A DNA stretch of 64,000 nucleotides from Antrihabitans stalactiti (lineage in GTDB: Bacteria > Actinomycetota > Actinomycetes > Mycobacteriales > Mycobacteriaceae), in contig NZ_VCQU01000001.1 in the NCBI RefSeq assembly GCF_012932915.1, positions 992,001 to 1,056,000 of the forward strand, in the 5' to 3' direction. Shown in pieces: positions 17,404-26,162 of the stretch; the stretch's first letter is position 1; every line of letters begins with the position of its first letter. The translations under genes were made by a program, and so were the position numbers. The notes beneath the pieces were generated by a model that saw nothing but the letters and a program-made list of their open reading frames with translations, did not search any database and was not told where the DNA came from.

Positions 17404-17444
17404 GTCTTTTTGGAGTCCCTGGACTCCAAAAAGACTCACGAGGG
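17395..17444. repeat. Palindromic element family A, copy 1
   Basis: This is a perfect 50-bp inverted repeat: 24-bp arms beginning CCCTCGTGAGTC then TTTTTGGAGTCC, with CT at the centre. It sits between the convergent kdpC and glycosyltransferase genes and contains both stop codons (17401-17403 and 17436-17438), each read as CCC TCG TGA. Copies at 22978 and 36956. The A/T run lies inside the stem, so it is not a standard intrinsic terminator. Confidence 0.9.
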
Positions 17445-18734
17445 TGGGGCTATGACTCTCGCTGCTTCCATCCGATCAGCGATGGTCTGCACTGCCGACA
17501 GGCCGGCAATCTCGGCTTGGATCTCGCGGGCCCGCTCGCGATAGGCAGGCGTTCCCAGGATCTCCTGGACTGCCGCTCTGATGGCAGCGGGCTTCGGCCG
17601 ACCGGTCTTCATGTTGATGCCGGTTCCCGACCATGCCACCCGCTGCGCAACCTCCGGCTTGTCTTCGCTGTCGCCCGCGACGATCAACGGGACGCCGTGG
17701 GCGAGCGCGAACTGCGCGCCGCCATAGCCGCCATTGGTTACCATGACATCGACCTTCGGCAGCAGCAGCGAGTACGGAACGAATTCCGTGACAAGGGCAT
17801 TCGCCGGGAGGTCGCCGGGTAGGTCCGTAATAGGCCTGCCGCCCGTCGCCACGACAACCAGGACGTCTTCGTCGGCAAGCGCTCGAATCGTCGGTACGAC
17901 GACGCGGTTGAGGTCGAAATTGTCGATCGTTCCTTGCGTGACATGAACGACTGGCTTGCCTGAATCGAGTTCGTGCCACCACTCCGGCGGGGTGAACTCG
18001 GCGGAATCGGCAGTGGGCAGAATCGGCCCGACGAATTCGAAGCCCTCGGGCAGATCGGTCCGCGGGTACTCGAAACTGGGCGCGGTGAGTTGCAGGAAGC
18101 CGTCACCCAGCTTCGGACCGTCCATGAAGAACACGGGGAGGTCGACGCCGAGGTCGCGCAGCTTTCGTTCGAAGATCTTCTGACTCGAACCGAAGACGAC
18201 CTTCTGGACCAGGAAACGCAACGCGCGGTCGCGGACTCGGCCGAGGACCGTGGTGGACGGCAGCAACCCCGGACCGAACGGCGGCACATCGTCACTCGAC
18301 AAAATCAACGGCAGCACACCGCAGAAGATCACCGGTGGACGTGCCGCGGCCGGGTCGCGCAGCATCGCGAATGCCCCGCCGAACGCGGTCTCGGCGAGAA
18401 CCGCGTCGACATCGCCGTCCGCCAGGAGTTCGAGCAAAACGTGTGCCTGCCCGGTCAATCCGCCGGCAAAGATGTTGTCGACATCGAATTTCAGCTTCGC
18501 GATGCCCTTCTTCTTTGCACGTCCTGGAAAAGCGCCGTCCACGTCGCGGTCGTCGTAATCGCTTTCTTCAGGCAAGGCAACGGGCTCGATACCCGCCCCG
18601 GCGATCGCGTCGTAGAAACGCGAGCCGGTGAGCAGACGGACCCGATGGCCACGACGAACGAGTTCGGCGCCGATCGTGATCATCGGAGCAACGTGCCCGT
18701 ACACGGGCGAGCTGCACAGGACGAAATTGGCCAT
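17436..18734 (-). CDS. MGT/UGT-type glycosyltransferase (GT1 family)
   Basis: This is a GT-B fold glycosyltransferase of the macrolide/UDP-glucuronosyl type. The N-terminal acceptor half opens with FVLCSSPVYGHVAPMITIGAELVRRGHRVRLLTG. The C-terminal half has HVTQGTIDNFD, EFVPYSLLLPKVDVMVTNGGYGGAQFALAHGVPLIVAG and EDKPEVAQRVAWSGTG, the nucleotide-sugar binding pattern, although the usual HGG is NGG here. The start at 18734 (MANFVLCSSP) gives 432 aa, the normal size. It lies 32 bp downstream of a mycolyltransferase gene. Acceptor and sugar are unknown. The end of the gene is within palindrome A1. Confidence 0.85.
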   Translation of the reverse strand: MANFVLCSSPVYGHVAPMITIGAELVRRGHRVRLLTGSRFYDAIAGAGIEPVALPEESDYDDRDVDGAFPGRAKKKGIAKLKFDVDNIFAGGLTGQAHVLLELLADGDVDAVLAETAFGGAFAMLRDPAAARPPVIFCGVLPLILSSDDVPPFGPGLLPSTTVLGRVRDRALRFLVQKVVFGSSQKIFERKLRDLGVDLPVFFMDGPKLGDGFLQLTAPSFEYPRTDLPEGFEFVGPILPTADSAEFTPPEWWHELDSGKPVVHVTQGTIDNFDLNRVVVPTIRALADEDVLVVVATGGRPITDLPGDLPANALVTEFVPYSLLLPKVDVMVTNGGYGGAQFALAHGVPLIVAGDSEDKPEVAQRVAWSGTGINMKTGRPKPAAIRAAVQEILGTPAYRERAREIQAEIAGLSAVQTIADRMEAARVIAPPS

Positions 18735-18766
18735 GGCAAAGGGTACGTGCGGACGACCGATCCGGT

Positions 18767-19774
18767 TCACTCGCCGAGTGCGGGCCCGAGAACCGTCCAC
18801 GACGAACGCAAAGCGTCCTGCCAGTACAGCCAGGAATGCGTGCCTGCGGGGCGGAAATCGAAGGTCGCTGGAATCCCGAGTGCGGCGAGACGGTCGGCGA
18901 AAAGGTGGCTGCAGAAGTTGGAGGCAGCTTCGATGCCCCCGCCCACAACGATCTGGTCGGGCAGCGGTGGCGCGTCGGGTGGCTTCTTCGCATCGAGCGC
19001 CTCGTAGGGACCAGGCACGCCGCTCCCGCTGTACACAAATATCGCGACTCCGCGCAGTCGGTCGGCGTTGATGTACGGATCATGACGGATCCATTCGGGA
19101 TCGCCGACCGGCCCCCACATGTTCACGGTGTTGCCGCGCCCGACCCCTTCGACGATGGCACGGACGACGTTCTGGCCGATGGGATCGCTCGTCTTCGCAC
19201 AGCCGCTGAAGGACGCGACCGCCGTGTAGAGACCGGGTGCCTGGACCGCGAAATCGAGTACCGAGCCCCCCGACATCGATAGACCACCGATCGCGCTTAC
19301 GCCGTTCGTACCCAACGCCGAATCGACGACGGAGGGAAGTTCTTTGGTCATGAACGTCTGCCATTTGTTACGACCGAGCACGGGATCGTCGTGTCGCCAG
19401 TCGGTGTAATAGCTCAGGTAACCGCCGGTCGGTATGACAACGTTGACATTCTTGTCTGCAAAGAAGCTCGCAATGTCGGTCTGGCGCAGCCAGTTCGCCC
19501 CGTCCTCGCCGGCGCCTGCTCCGTTCAGCAAATACAGCGTCGGACGCGGCTGGGAAGTATCGGCGGGGCGCAGCACCTGGAGCGGAATGACCTTGTCCAT
19601 CGACGGCGAGTAGACGTCGACTTCCCATCGCGTGTCGCTGACCTTGTCGATGTGATCCAATCGCCCGGTCGCAGACGCGGATTCGGGGTCGCCACTCGCG
19701 ATCGGCGAAACGGAGAAAGCCAGGATGACGGCTGCGATGAGCACGGTAAGGCGCACAAGGTTATCCGGTCTCAT
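18767..19774 (-). CDS. Mycolyltransferase (Ag85-like alpha/beta hydrolase), secreted
   Basis: This is a secreted esterase-fold enzyme of the antigen 85 type, which moves mycolic acids between trehalose and cell-wall acceptors. A signal sequence (VRLTVLIAAVILAFSVSPIASG) is followed by YLLNGAGAGEDGANWLRQTD, VVIPTGGYLSYYTDW, the nucleophile elbow IGGLSMSGGSVLDFA (catalytic Ser), FSGCAK, and a late GTHSWLYWQD with the catalytic His. This supports a mycolate-producing host. ATG at 19774 is used; 19786 or GTG 19792 are alternatives. It is followed by the glycosyltransferase. Confidence 0.88.
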   Translation of the reverse strand: MRPDNLVRLTVLIAAVILAFSVSPIASGDPESASATGRLDHIDKVSDTRWEVDVYSPSMDKVIPLQVLRPADTSQPRPTLYLLNGAGAGEDGANWLRQTDIASFFADKNVNVVIPTGGYLSYYTDWRHDDPVLGRNKWQTFMTKELPSVVDSALGTNGVSAIGGLSMSGGSVLDFAVQAPGLYTAVASFSGCAKTSDPIGQNVVRAIVEGVGRGNTVNMWGPVGDPEWIRHDPYINADRLRGVAIFVYSGSGVPGPYEALDAKKPPDAPPLPDQIVVGGGIEAASNFCSHLFADRLAALGIPATFDFRPAGTHSWLYWQDALRSSWTVLGPALGE

Positions 19775-19842
19775 TGCGCGCAACATTCCCACAACGTCTG
19801 ACGGTTCGCAAACCGATCGACGCTCCGCTGACTCCGCAGGAA

Positions 19843-20427
19843 TCAGTAGTGCTTGCTGTACTTGATGAAGGCGACTCCGTCGGTGAATACGCGACTGGAC
19901 GTCACGCGGAACCGCAGCGGGTCGGGAAACGCCGGACCGTGCCCGAACAACGGCCGGCCCGCGCCCAACACGATCGGGTAGAGCTTGAGCATGATTTGAT
20001 CGATCTCAGGCAACAGGTGGCTCGCAAGTTCGCCGCCGCCGCACAGCCAGATGCCGAGCCCGCGCGTTTCAGCCTTGAGCGCACGGACCTTCCCCAACAC
20101 ATCGGAACCGATCAGTTCCAAGCCTGGGTCAGGGCTTTCGGTCATCGTCGTCGACACGACGTACTGGCGCAGGTGCGAGTACGGGCTCGTCGTACCGGTA
20201 CGGACGCCGAAATCGTGCGTCTTGCGTCCCATCAGGACGGTGTCGAACGTGTTGTTCTCGTTGTCTATGCCCAGTGCCTCACGCACTTTCGAAGGCAAGG
20301 TCTCCGGGTACTGCGCAGTGATAGCGGGACCGTGATCGCCGCCGACTGGAAAGAAATCGACAGAGCCGTCTTCGGCTGCGATGAACCCGTCGATCGTGGA
20401 TGCAACGTAATACGTGAGCTTGCGCAT
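19843..20427 (-). CDS. RibD C-terminal / dihydrofolate-reductase-like protein
   Basis: This 194-aa protein has a DHFR-like fold of the RibD C-terminal group. Key stretches are MRKLTYYVASTIDGFIA, FDTVLMGRKTHDFG, LRQYVVSTTM, and GLGIWLCGGGELASHLLPEIDQIMLKLYPIVLGAGRPLF, the NADPH-site pattern. ATG at 20427 follows a strong AAGGAGG. Such stand-alone proteins are often oxidoreductases of unknown substrate; a role in riboflavin synthesis is not implied. It lies between mutM and the mycolyltransferase, both on the same strand. Confidence 0.88.
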   Translation of the reverse strand: MRKLTYYVASTIDGFIAAEDGSVDFFPVGGDHGPAITAQYPETLPSKVREALGIDNENNTFDTVLMGRKTHDFGVRTGTTSPYSHLRQYVVSTTMTESPDPGLELIGSDVLGKVRALKAETRGLGIWLCGGGELASHLLPEIDQIMLKLYPIVLGAGRPLFGHGPAFPDPLRFRVTSSRVFTDGVAFIKYSKHY

Positions 20428-20461
20428 CGAAACCTCCTTCAACCGAACACGACGTTAGCCG

Positions 20462-21325
20462 CTAACCGGCCCCACGCGGGCGAGGTTGGCATCGCGGGCA
20501 TGAGAACGACGAGCGATTCATGAATTTCTCGCGCCGCATCGGCGCTCCGCACCGCAGACACGGCTCGTCTTGACGACCGTACGCCGCGAGTGAGCGGGAG
20601 AAGTAGCCCGACTGGCCGTTGACGTTGACGTACAACGAGTCGAACGATGTTCCGCCTTGGGCAAGGGCTTCGCGCATGACGTTCCCGACGTCGCCGAGCA
20701 AGCCGCGCAGCCGGGGTCGCGTGAGCGCGTCGGTTGTGCGAGCGCCGTGAATCTTGGCCCGCCACAAGGCTTCGTCGGCGTATATGTTGCCGACGCCGGA
20801 CACGACAGTCTGATCGAGCAGCGCCCGTTTGATCTCGGTTCGCTTGGCGCGCAGCACGTCGACACGTGACTCGACGTCGAACAGCGGGTCGAGCGGATCG
20901 CGCGCGATATGGCTGACCGGCTCCGGAACGATCGAACCGTCGACCTCCACAAGTGGGGCGACCGCCCAGCCGCCGAAGGTCCGTTGGTCGACGAATCGAA
21001 GCTGAAAGCCGTTGTCCAGCACCGCAACCACGCGAGCGTGCTTTTCGCGCTCGACATCGGGCGACTGCACAAGCATCTGACCGCTCATCCCCAGGTGCAC
21101 GACGAGCGAATCGTCGGATCCCCCGAGGGTCAGCCAGAGAAACTTGCCGCGACGATTGGCGCTGTCGATTCGGCGGCCAGCCAGGCGGGCGATCAGATCG
21201 GAGGGTCCGGGCACGTGCCGCCGGATTGCCCGCGGATGCAGGACCTCGATCGATTCGAATGTGGCACCGACGACGTGCGCGTCCAGGCCGCGTCGAACGA
21301 CTTCGACCTCAGGTAGTTCAGGCAT
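20462..21325 (-). CDS. mutM: Formamidopyrimidine-DNA glycosylase (Fpg)
   Basis: This base-excision repair enzyme removes oxidised purines such as 8-oxoguanine. The N-terminus [13 protein letters not shown] gives the catalytic Pro and Glu, HLGMSGQML and [13 protein letters not shown] are helix-two-turn-helix elements, and the C-terminal zinc finger is [10 protein letters not shown] then [10 protein letters not shown]. The length (287 aa) is normal. It lies 21 bp after rnc, as in mycobacteria. Confidence 0.97.
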   Translation of the reverse strand: MPELPEVEVVRRGLDAHVVGATFESIEVLHPRAIRRHVPGPSDLIARLAGRRIDSANRRGKFLWLTLGGSDDSLVVHLGMSGQMLVQSPDVEREKHARVVAVLDNGFQLRFVDQRTFGGWAVAPLVEVDGSIVPEPVSHIARDPLDPLFDVESRVDVLRAKRTEIKRALLDQTVVSGVGNIYADEALWRAKIHGARTTDALTRPRLRGLLGDVGNVMREALAQGGTSFDSLYVNVNGQSGYFSRSLAAYGRQDEPCLRCGAPMRREKFMNRSSFSCPRCQPRPRGAG

Positions 21326-21346
21326 GTCGAAGCGGTCGGATCAGCG

Positions 21347-22075
21347 CTACTGCGCGTCCGGCGACAGTGCCGCCCACGCGGAACTGGCTGCCTTCTGTTC
21401 GGCTTCCTTCTTCGAGCGACCGACTCCGACGCCGAGCGACTTCCCGGCGACGACGACCGTCGCGGTGAACTCTTTGTCGTGATCGGGACCCGTCGACGTG
21501 ATTTCGTACGACGGTGCGCCACTGCCCAGCTCTGCGGTGAGTTCCTGCAGGCTGGTTTTCCAGTCGAGACCGGCGCCCATCTTGGGAGCGCGCTCGAGCA
21601 GTTCGTTGAAGAGGTCGAGTACGACCTTGCGTGCGATGTCGATGCCGTGCTGCAGGTGGACCGCGCCGAGCAACGATTCCATGCCGTCGGCAAGGATGCT
21701 CGCCTTGTCGCGACCACCCGTTTGCTCTTCGCCCTTGCCGAGCAACAGGTGCACACCGAGACCACCGGGGCCGAGGTTGCGCGCGACTTCGGCCAGCGCG
21801 TTCATGTTGACGACGCTGGCGCGTAGCTTCGCCAGCTCACCCTCGGACTTCTCCGGATGAGCGAGGTACAGCCGCTCGGTCACGCTCAGCCCTAGGACGG
21901 AGTCGCCGAGAAACTCGAGTCGCTCGTTCGTCGGCAGACCGCCGTTTTCGTACGCATACGAACGGTGCGTCAATGCCAGACGAAGAAGGTCGTCGTCGAG
22001 GTGTACGCCCAAAGCGGCGAGGAGACCTTCAAGGTCGTCCTCGCCTGCCTGGTATCCGTCGTTGTTGCTCGTCAC
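21347..22075 (-). CDS. rnc: Ribonuclease III
   Basis: This double-strand-specific RNase processes rRNA precursors. The RNase III signature [14 protein letters not shown] is at about 46-59, the second acidic cluster is in [11 protein letters not shown], and the C-terminal double-stranded-RNA-binding domain includes [22 protein letters not shown] and [20 protein letters not shown] at 22075 ([11 protein letters not shown]) gives 242 aa, normal for the family; the longer frame would run through the rpmF end. It is in the rpmF-rnc-mutM order. Confidence 0.96.
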   Translation of the reverse strand: MTSNNDGYQAGEDDLEGLLAALGVHLDDDLLRLALTHRSYAYENGGLPTNERLEFLGDSVLGLSVTERLYLAHPEKSEGELAKLRASVVNMNALAEVARNLGPGGLGVHLLLGKGEEQTGGRDKASILADGMESLLGAVHLQHGIDIARKVVLDLFNELLERAPKMGAGLDWKTSLQELTAELGSGAPSYEITSTGPDHDKEFTATVVVAGKSLGVGVGRSKKEAEQKAASSAWAALSPDAQ

Positions 22076-22095
22076 AAGCTGCCCGCGTCGAAGAA

Positions 22096-22278
22096 CTAGA
22101 CGACCGACGTAACCTGTCGGCCCTTGTAGGTGCCGCAATTCGGGCACGCGGTGTGGGGCAGCGTCTTCTCACCACAACCACGGTTCGGGCACGTGATGAG
22201 CGTGGGAGCAGTGGTCTTCCACTGGCTACGCCGCGACCTCGTGTTGGAACGCGACATTCTCCGCTTCGGAACGGCCAC
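22096..22278 (-). CDS. rpmF: 50S ribosomal protein L32, zinc-binding type
   Basis: L32 is 60 aa and starts [20 protein letters not shown]. The zinc-ribbon cysteines are intact (CPNRGCG and CPNCG), so this is the Zn-containing form. It is 2 bp after yceD and 20 bp ahead of rnc, a conserved actinobacterial arrangement. Confidence 0.98.
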   Translation of the reverse strand: MAVPKRRMSRSNTRSRRSQWKTTAPTLITCPNRGCGEKTLPHTACPNCGTYKGRQVTSVV

Positions 22279-22280
22279 GA

Positions 22281-22889
22281 CTAATTCTCCTTGACTTCTT
22301 GATCAACAAGTTCGGTATCGGCGGGTTCTGCACTGATCTTCTCGGCGAGCCCAGCCCAGCGAGGGTCCAGTATCTCATGGCTGTGGCCGGAACCGGCAAT
22401 CGCCAGGCGAACACCACATTCGGCGCACAACCCCAGGCAATCGGGACTGCACAACGGCTGCAACGGCAACTCGAGTCCGACGACGTCGATCACGACAGGT
22501 TCCAGATCGATGTGATCGTCGACAACCCGGTAGATCTCGTCTTCCTCGGTCGTCTGTTCGGTCGTGCTGTCCGGGTAAGCGAACAGCTCCGTCAGCCGCA
22601 GGTCGATCCTGTCGTCGAACGGCTCGAGACAACGCGAGCACTCGCCGACGACGTCCGCCCGGACCGATCCAGTAACGAGAACGCCTTCGGAAACCGCTTC
22701 GAGCCGAAGATCCAACTCGACGTCGGTCCCCTGCTCAATGGCGATCAGGTCGAGCCCGATCCGCGACTCGGCAACGATCGTGCGGGAAATCTCGCGCATC
22801 GAACCGGCCCGACGACCGAGCGTGCGGGTATCGAGCACAAACCCCGCATCCGTCATTCGACGGTTCGATCGGCTGACATGGGCTGGCAT
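22281..22889 (-). CDS. YceD/DUF177 family protein
   Basis: This is a DUF177 protein, conserved upstream of rpmF and in some bacteria linked to 23S rRNA metabolism. It shows [30 protein letters not shown], the CSRCLEPF motif, LFAYPDS, and a C-terminal cluster [16 protein letters not shown]. The start is uncertain: MPAHVSR at 22889 is used, with 22898 (MCVM) and 22856 (MTDAG) also possible. Translation further upstream would read into palindrome A2, which is not plausible. rpmF follows after 2 bp. Confidence 0.9.
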   Translation of the reverse strand: MPAHVSRSNRRMTDAGFVLDTRTLGRRAGSMREISRTIVAESRIGLDLIAIEQGTDVELDLRLEAVSEGVLVTGSVRADVVGECSRCLEPFDDRIDLRLTELFAYPDSTTEQTTEEDEIYRVVDDHIDLEPVVIDVVGLELPLQPLCSPDCLGLCAECGVRLAIAGSGHSHEILDPRWAGLAEKISAEPADTELVDQEVKEN

Positions 22890-22977
22890 GACACACATAC
22901 TTTCGACGCTCGGGCGGTTTGGACAACCACTCCACGATACGCGAAGGCCGGTGAGGCGCCAAAACGACGACCAACCG

Positions 22978-23021
22978 TCGTGAGTCTTTTTGGAGTCCCT
23001 GGACTCCAAAAAGACTCACGA
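22978..23021. repeat. Palindromic element family A, copy 2
   Basis: This is a 44-bp perfect inverted repeat with the same TCGTGAGTC / TTTTTGGAGTCC arm and CT centre as copy 1. The outermost three bases are changed on the left side (CCG for CCC), so the perfect stem is shorter. It lies between sepIVA and yceD on the same strand, where it would form on the shared transcript or end it. Confidence 0.88.
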
Positions 23022-23029
23022 GGGGGCTG

Positions 23030-23800
23030 TTAGCGGCGTTCCGCCGAGCGACGGCCCGGCTTGTATTCGGACGCGTAGTCGGGGACGCCGGTGCCGGTGC
23101 GCAGCTGCTGACGGCCACGACCGACGGAACGAATCGTCCCGCTCAGGAACTCTTCGAACTCGGCGAGCTTCGTGTCGACGTACAGATCGCTCTCGGCACG
23201 AAGGCGGTCCGACTCGGCATGTGCCGAATCGATGACGCGAGCCGATTCGGCGTGGGCCGCCTGCACGACCTCTGCCTGTGAGATGAGGCGGTCCTGCTCG
23301 GCCTTACCCTCGGCGACGGCGAGATCGTAGGACGCCTTGCCTGCTTCGATCATGCGATCCGCCTCGCCGCGAGCCCGCGAGGTGAGCGACTCGTACTCAC
23401 GCTTGCCGCTCATGACCGTCTGGTCCGCCTGCGCGTGCGCATCCGCGACCAACTGCTCGGCGTGCGAGCGCGCCTCGGCAACCATGCGGTCTGCCTGCGC
23501 TTTTGCGTCGGCCAAAATGCGGTCGGCGTCGTCTCGTGCCGATTCGACGGTGTGGAGGGCCTCGGCATTTGCGCCGTTGACCGTCTTGTCCGCCGCGTTT
23601 CGCGCATCGGTGACCAGCTTGTCGCGATGATCCAGCACGTCCTGCGCGTCGTCGAGCTCGCCAGGCAGCGCCTCACGAACGTCGTCGAGCAGGTCTAGGA
23701 CATCGCCTCGCGGGACCACACAACTACGAGTCGGTGGAATACCGCGCGCCTCTTCGACGATCGCAACCAACTCGTCGAGTGCCTCGAATACCCGGTACAC
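23030..23800 (-). CDS. sepIVA: SepIVA / DivIVA-domain coiled-coil cell-division protein
   Basis: This is a coiled-coil protein like mycobacterial SepIVA (Rv2927c), involved in septation and polar membrane organisation. The opening YRVFEALDELVAIVEEARG and the RGDVLDLLDDVREALPGELDDAQDVLD segment match it closely. A long Ala/Glu/Asp-rich coiled coil (about 60-215) follows, then LAEFEEFLSGTIRSVGRGRQQLRTG. GTG at 23800 is chosen because homology begins exactly there; the upstream ATG adds ten unrelated residues. coaD lies upstream, with 105 bp of featureless sequence between (23801-23905). Confidence 0.9.
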   Translation of the reverse strand: MYRVFEALDELVAIVEEARGIPPTRSCVVPRGDVLDLLDDVREALPGELDDAQDVLDHRDKLVTDARNAADKTVNGANAEALHTVESARDDADRILADAKAQADRMVAEARSHAEQLVADAHAQADQTVMSGKREYESLTSRARGEADRMIEAGKASYDLAVAEGKAEQDRLISQAEVVQAAHAESARVIDSAHAESDRLRAESDLYVDTKLAEFEEFLSGTIRSVGRGRQQLRTGTGVPDYASEYKPGRRSAERR

Positions 23801-23905
23801 AGCAGACCCCAATTCCTCGATTGCACACACGATCGGAATCCAGTTTGCCCGCCGCGCGGTTCACCACGCCGTTGTACACGCCGTGGTTAGGCAAGTGTTA
23901 TCCGC

Positions 23906-24394
23906 TCAGCCTTGTGCGCGTTCCGCAATGCGCGCCATCAATCGCTCGTGAACTGCATCCGGCAGCATGCCCGACACGTCTCCCCCGAACGTAGCCACCT
24001 CTTTGACAAGCGAACTCGACAGGTAGCTGTAGGTGGGATTCGTGGCGAGGAACAAGGTGTCGATGCCCGACAGCTTCTGGTTCATCTGTGCCATCTGGAG
24101 CTCGTAGTCGAAGTCGTTCGCTCCGCGCAGACCCTTGACGATGGCCGTCATGCCCTGCGCCTTGGCGAAATCGACCAGCAGGCCGTGCCACGACTCGACG
24201 CGGACGTTTCCGAGCTGCTTCGTCGAATCCCGAAGCATCTCGATGCGCTCGTCGATGCTGAACAAGCCCTTTTTCGACTTGTTGATCATGACCGTGACGA
24301 GGATGTCGTCGAACTGCGCGGAAGCCCGGGAGATGACATCCAAGTGACCGTTGGTCACGGGGTCGAACGATCCTGGGCACACGGCGCCTGTCAT
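23906..24394 (-). CDS. coaD: Phosphopantetheine adenylyltransferase
   Basis: This enzyme makes dephospho-CoA from 4'-phosphopantetheine. The motif [16 protein letters not shown] (TNGH nucleotidyl-transfer motif) is at about 6-21, [11 protein letters not shown] and [19 protein letters not shown] follow, and [20 protein letters not shown] is the C-terminal signature. ATG at 24394 ([10 protein letters not shown]) gives 162 aa, typical of the family. Confidence 0.97.
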   Translation of the reverse strand: MTGAVCPGSFDPVTNGHLDVISRASAQFDDILVTVMINKSKKGLFSIDERIEMLRDSTKQLGNVRVESWHGLLVDFAKAQGMTAIVKGLRGANDFDYELQMAQMNQKLSGIDTLFLATNPTYSYLSSSLVKEVATFGGDVSGMLPDAVHERLMARIAERAQG

Positions 24395-24439
24395 GGCTTC
24401 AGACGCTATCAGGGTGAACACTCCCCCGATTCGTCGCGC

Positions 24440-25045
24440 TCAGCCGCGCGTAAGGACGCCGAGAATGCGTTGCGCACGAGTGCTCATGTCTGCGGCCGTC
24501 TGGTCTGGGTTGTCGAGCCACCACGACACGATTGCGGAAACACTGTTCATCCAGACGCGCGTCAACACGGACAGATCTCGAGGGTCGGACAAATCGCCAC
24601 CGGCGAATGCCGAACCGACGCCGGCTGCGGCCTGCTCCGCGACGAAACTTCGGTACCGGCGGGCGATCCGGGCGGCCTCGGTGTCCGGTGGCGCGCTGCG
24701 GTCGTAGAGCACGTTCCAATCGTGTGGACGCGATTCCAGTGCGACGAAGATCGCATCGAGGACTGCCGCCGCAGCGGTACGGAAGTCAGGTCCTGCCGAT
24801 CTCATCGCTTCGCGGATTCCGGCGGACAACGCCGCCCCTGCGCGTTCCACGCAAGCGCCGTACAGACCCTCTTTTGATGAAAAATACTGGTATACAAGCG
24901 GTTTCGAAACACCGGCGCGAGCTGCCACGTCTGCGACAAGAACTGCGGCGTAGCCCAGCGTGCCGAATTCGACGGCAGCGGCGTCCAGGATCTGCGCTTC
25001 TCGCTCGCTGCGCGGCATACCCCGACTGCCTGACCTGCGTGCCAC
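24440..25045 (-). CDS. TetR family transcriptional regulator
   Basis: The N-terminal helix-turn-helix is at about residues 15-60 (REAQILDAAAVEFGTLGYAAVLVADVAARAGVSKPLVYQYFSSKEGLYGACV). The C-terminal helical domain would bind a ligand. The likely start is GTG 25045, 7 nt after AGGAGG. It is divergent from the lipocalin-like gene at 25146, and a TGACT/AGTCA dyad lies between them, so it probably controls itself and that gene. Confidence 0.9.
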   Translation of the reverse strand: MARRSGSRGMPRSEREAQILDAAAVEFGTLGYAAVLVADVAARAGVSKPLVYQYFSSKEGLYGACVERAGAALSAGIREAMRSAGPDFRTAAAAVLDAIFVALESRPHDWNVLYDRSAPPDTEAARIARRYRSFVAEQAAAGVGSAFAGGDLSDPRDLSVLTRVWMNSVSAIVSWWLDNPDQTAADMSTRAQRILGVLTRG

Positions 25046-25074
25046 CAAAGCACCTCCTAGCTAGATCGAGGATA

Positions 25075-25088
25075 TGACTCCAAAGTCA
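25075..25088. promoter_or_regulatory. Candidate TetR operator
   Basis: TGACT-CCAA-AGTCA is a perfect 5-bp-arm dyad midway between the divergent tetR and the 25146 gene. On the minus strand a TTGACT (complement of 25084-25089) overlaps it and could serve as a -35 box for tetR, so binding would block that promoter. This is inferred from position and symmetry. Confidence 0.4.
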
Positions 25089-25145
25089 ATTCTTCCTGAT
25101 ACCCTGCGTTACGTATACATCGGCGTGTGCGGAAGGAAAAGCACA

Positions 25146-26162
25146 ATGAATGTGAAGAATGTCGTTCTCCGGACCGCCCAACGCGGAGCGTCCGGTTCAT
25201 ACGCGCTACGCGGCACCCCGTTCGATCCCGCAACCCCGTTCCATCCCCCGCGCGGGCGCTACGTCACCGTGCACTACGGGCTGATGCTTCCGAACCTGCC
25301 TGCGCCGCTGAACTTCATCGACGTGATCGCCGTCGTCGGCCAACCGAGCATCAAGCTGTGGCGCAACGACCACCTCGTGGAAACGACCGCGTCCGACACC
25401 GCAAACCTGCTCATCGGTGCCGGGGTGCAGTTTCCCGGTCAGTTCCGCGGCTATCAGGTCGACCGCGATCTTGAGTTGGCTCCGGACTCGAGCGTGGTCC
25501 GGTTCGGCGACGACTTCCGACTCGAAGGTATCTACCCGGACTTCACCGTCACGTACCGAAACCCCGAGTTCGATCTCGACCTCGCCGTACGCGCCACCGA
25601 CAAAGTCGCCCACTTCGCCAAACTGCGCGGCGGACTCTACGACCACTGGTCACTGCTGTGCCAGTACGAAGGCACGGTCACCTACCGCGGCGAACGCTCG
25701 GACATATCCGGTCTCAATACCCTCGAATACGCCCGTGGCGTCGACATCCCGCTACCCTTCACGTTCTTCACCTACCAGATCATCAACATCGACGACTCGA
25801 CTCAGGTTCTGCTGGTCGAGGTGCGCGGCCCGCTCGGCCTTCCCGTGCAGCAAGCCGTTTACGTGCGCTCGCTCACCGATCACGGCAGCACATACGAGAA
25901 CGATTTCCAGTTCGACGTGCACCGCCTCGAACCCACGGTTCGCCGCACGCCGAACGGTCTGTCCATGCACCTGGCGACGCAATTCAGTTGGAGCGTCGAC
26001 GACGAGGACGGCAACGAACTCATCGAGATTCACGGAACCACCAATGACGATTACGTCTATGGCATGGCCGGCGGCTACGTCGGCAGCTACCAGTACACCG
26101 GCAGATTCCGTGGCGAACCCGTCGCAGGCACCGGCTACATCGAATACATCGGCAACCACTGA
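25146..26162 (+). CDS. Conserved lipocalin-like (CrtC-type) protein of mycolata
   Basis: This 338-aa protein has no signal peptide and an all-beta pattern: YVTVHYGLMLPNLPAPLNFIDVIAVVGQP, GVQFPGQFRGYQVDRDL, RLEGIYPDFTVTYRNPEFDLDL, and a mirrored second half ending GSYQYTGRFRGEPVAGTGYIEYIG. Paired half-barrels of this kind resemble AttH/CrtC hydroxyneurosporene-hydratase-like proteins; I believe it belongs to a DUF (possibly DUF6670) but cannot confirm it. ATG 25146 follows GGAAGG. The TetR gene is divergent. Its TGA directly abuts the rsmD stop (TGATCA at 26160-26165). Confidence 0.7.
   Translation: MNVKNVVLRTAQRGASGSYALRGTPFDPATPFHPPRGRYVTVHYGLMLPNLPAPLNFIDVIAVVGQPSIKLWRNDHLVETTASDTANLLIGAGVQFPGQFRGYQVDRDLELAPDSSVVRFGDDFRLEGIYPDFTVTYRNPEFDLDLAVRATDKVAHFAKLRGGLYDHWSLLCQYEGTVTYRGERSDISGLNTLEYARGVDIPLPFTFFTYQIINIDDSTQVLLVEVRGPLGLPVQQAVYVRSLTDHGSTYENDFQFDVHRLEPTVRRTPNGLSMHLATQFSWSVDDEDGNELIEIHGTTNDDYVYGMAGGYVGSYQYTGRFRGEPVAGTGYIEYIGNH

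Noticed and set aside
17395-17444. Reading the family A palindrome as a standard rho-independent terminator
   Set aside because: The T-run is within the stem and is matched by an A-run; no T-run follows the hairpin in either direction. Termination is still possible but not shown by the sequence.
22890-23009. Upstream extension of yceD beginning in palindrome A2
   Set aside because: The extra residues come from the palindrome (the same peptide text appears at the other copies) and have no counterpart in DUF177 proteins.
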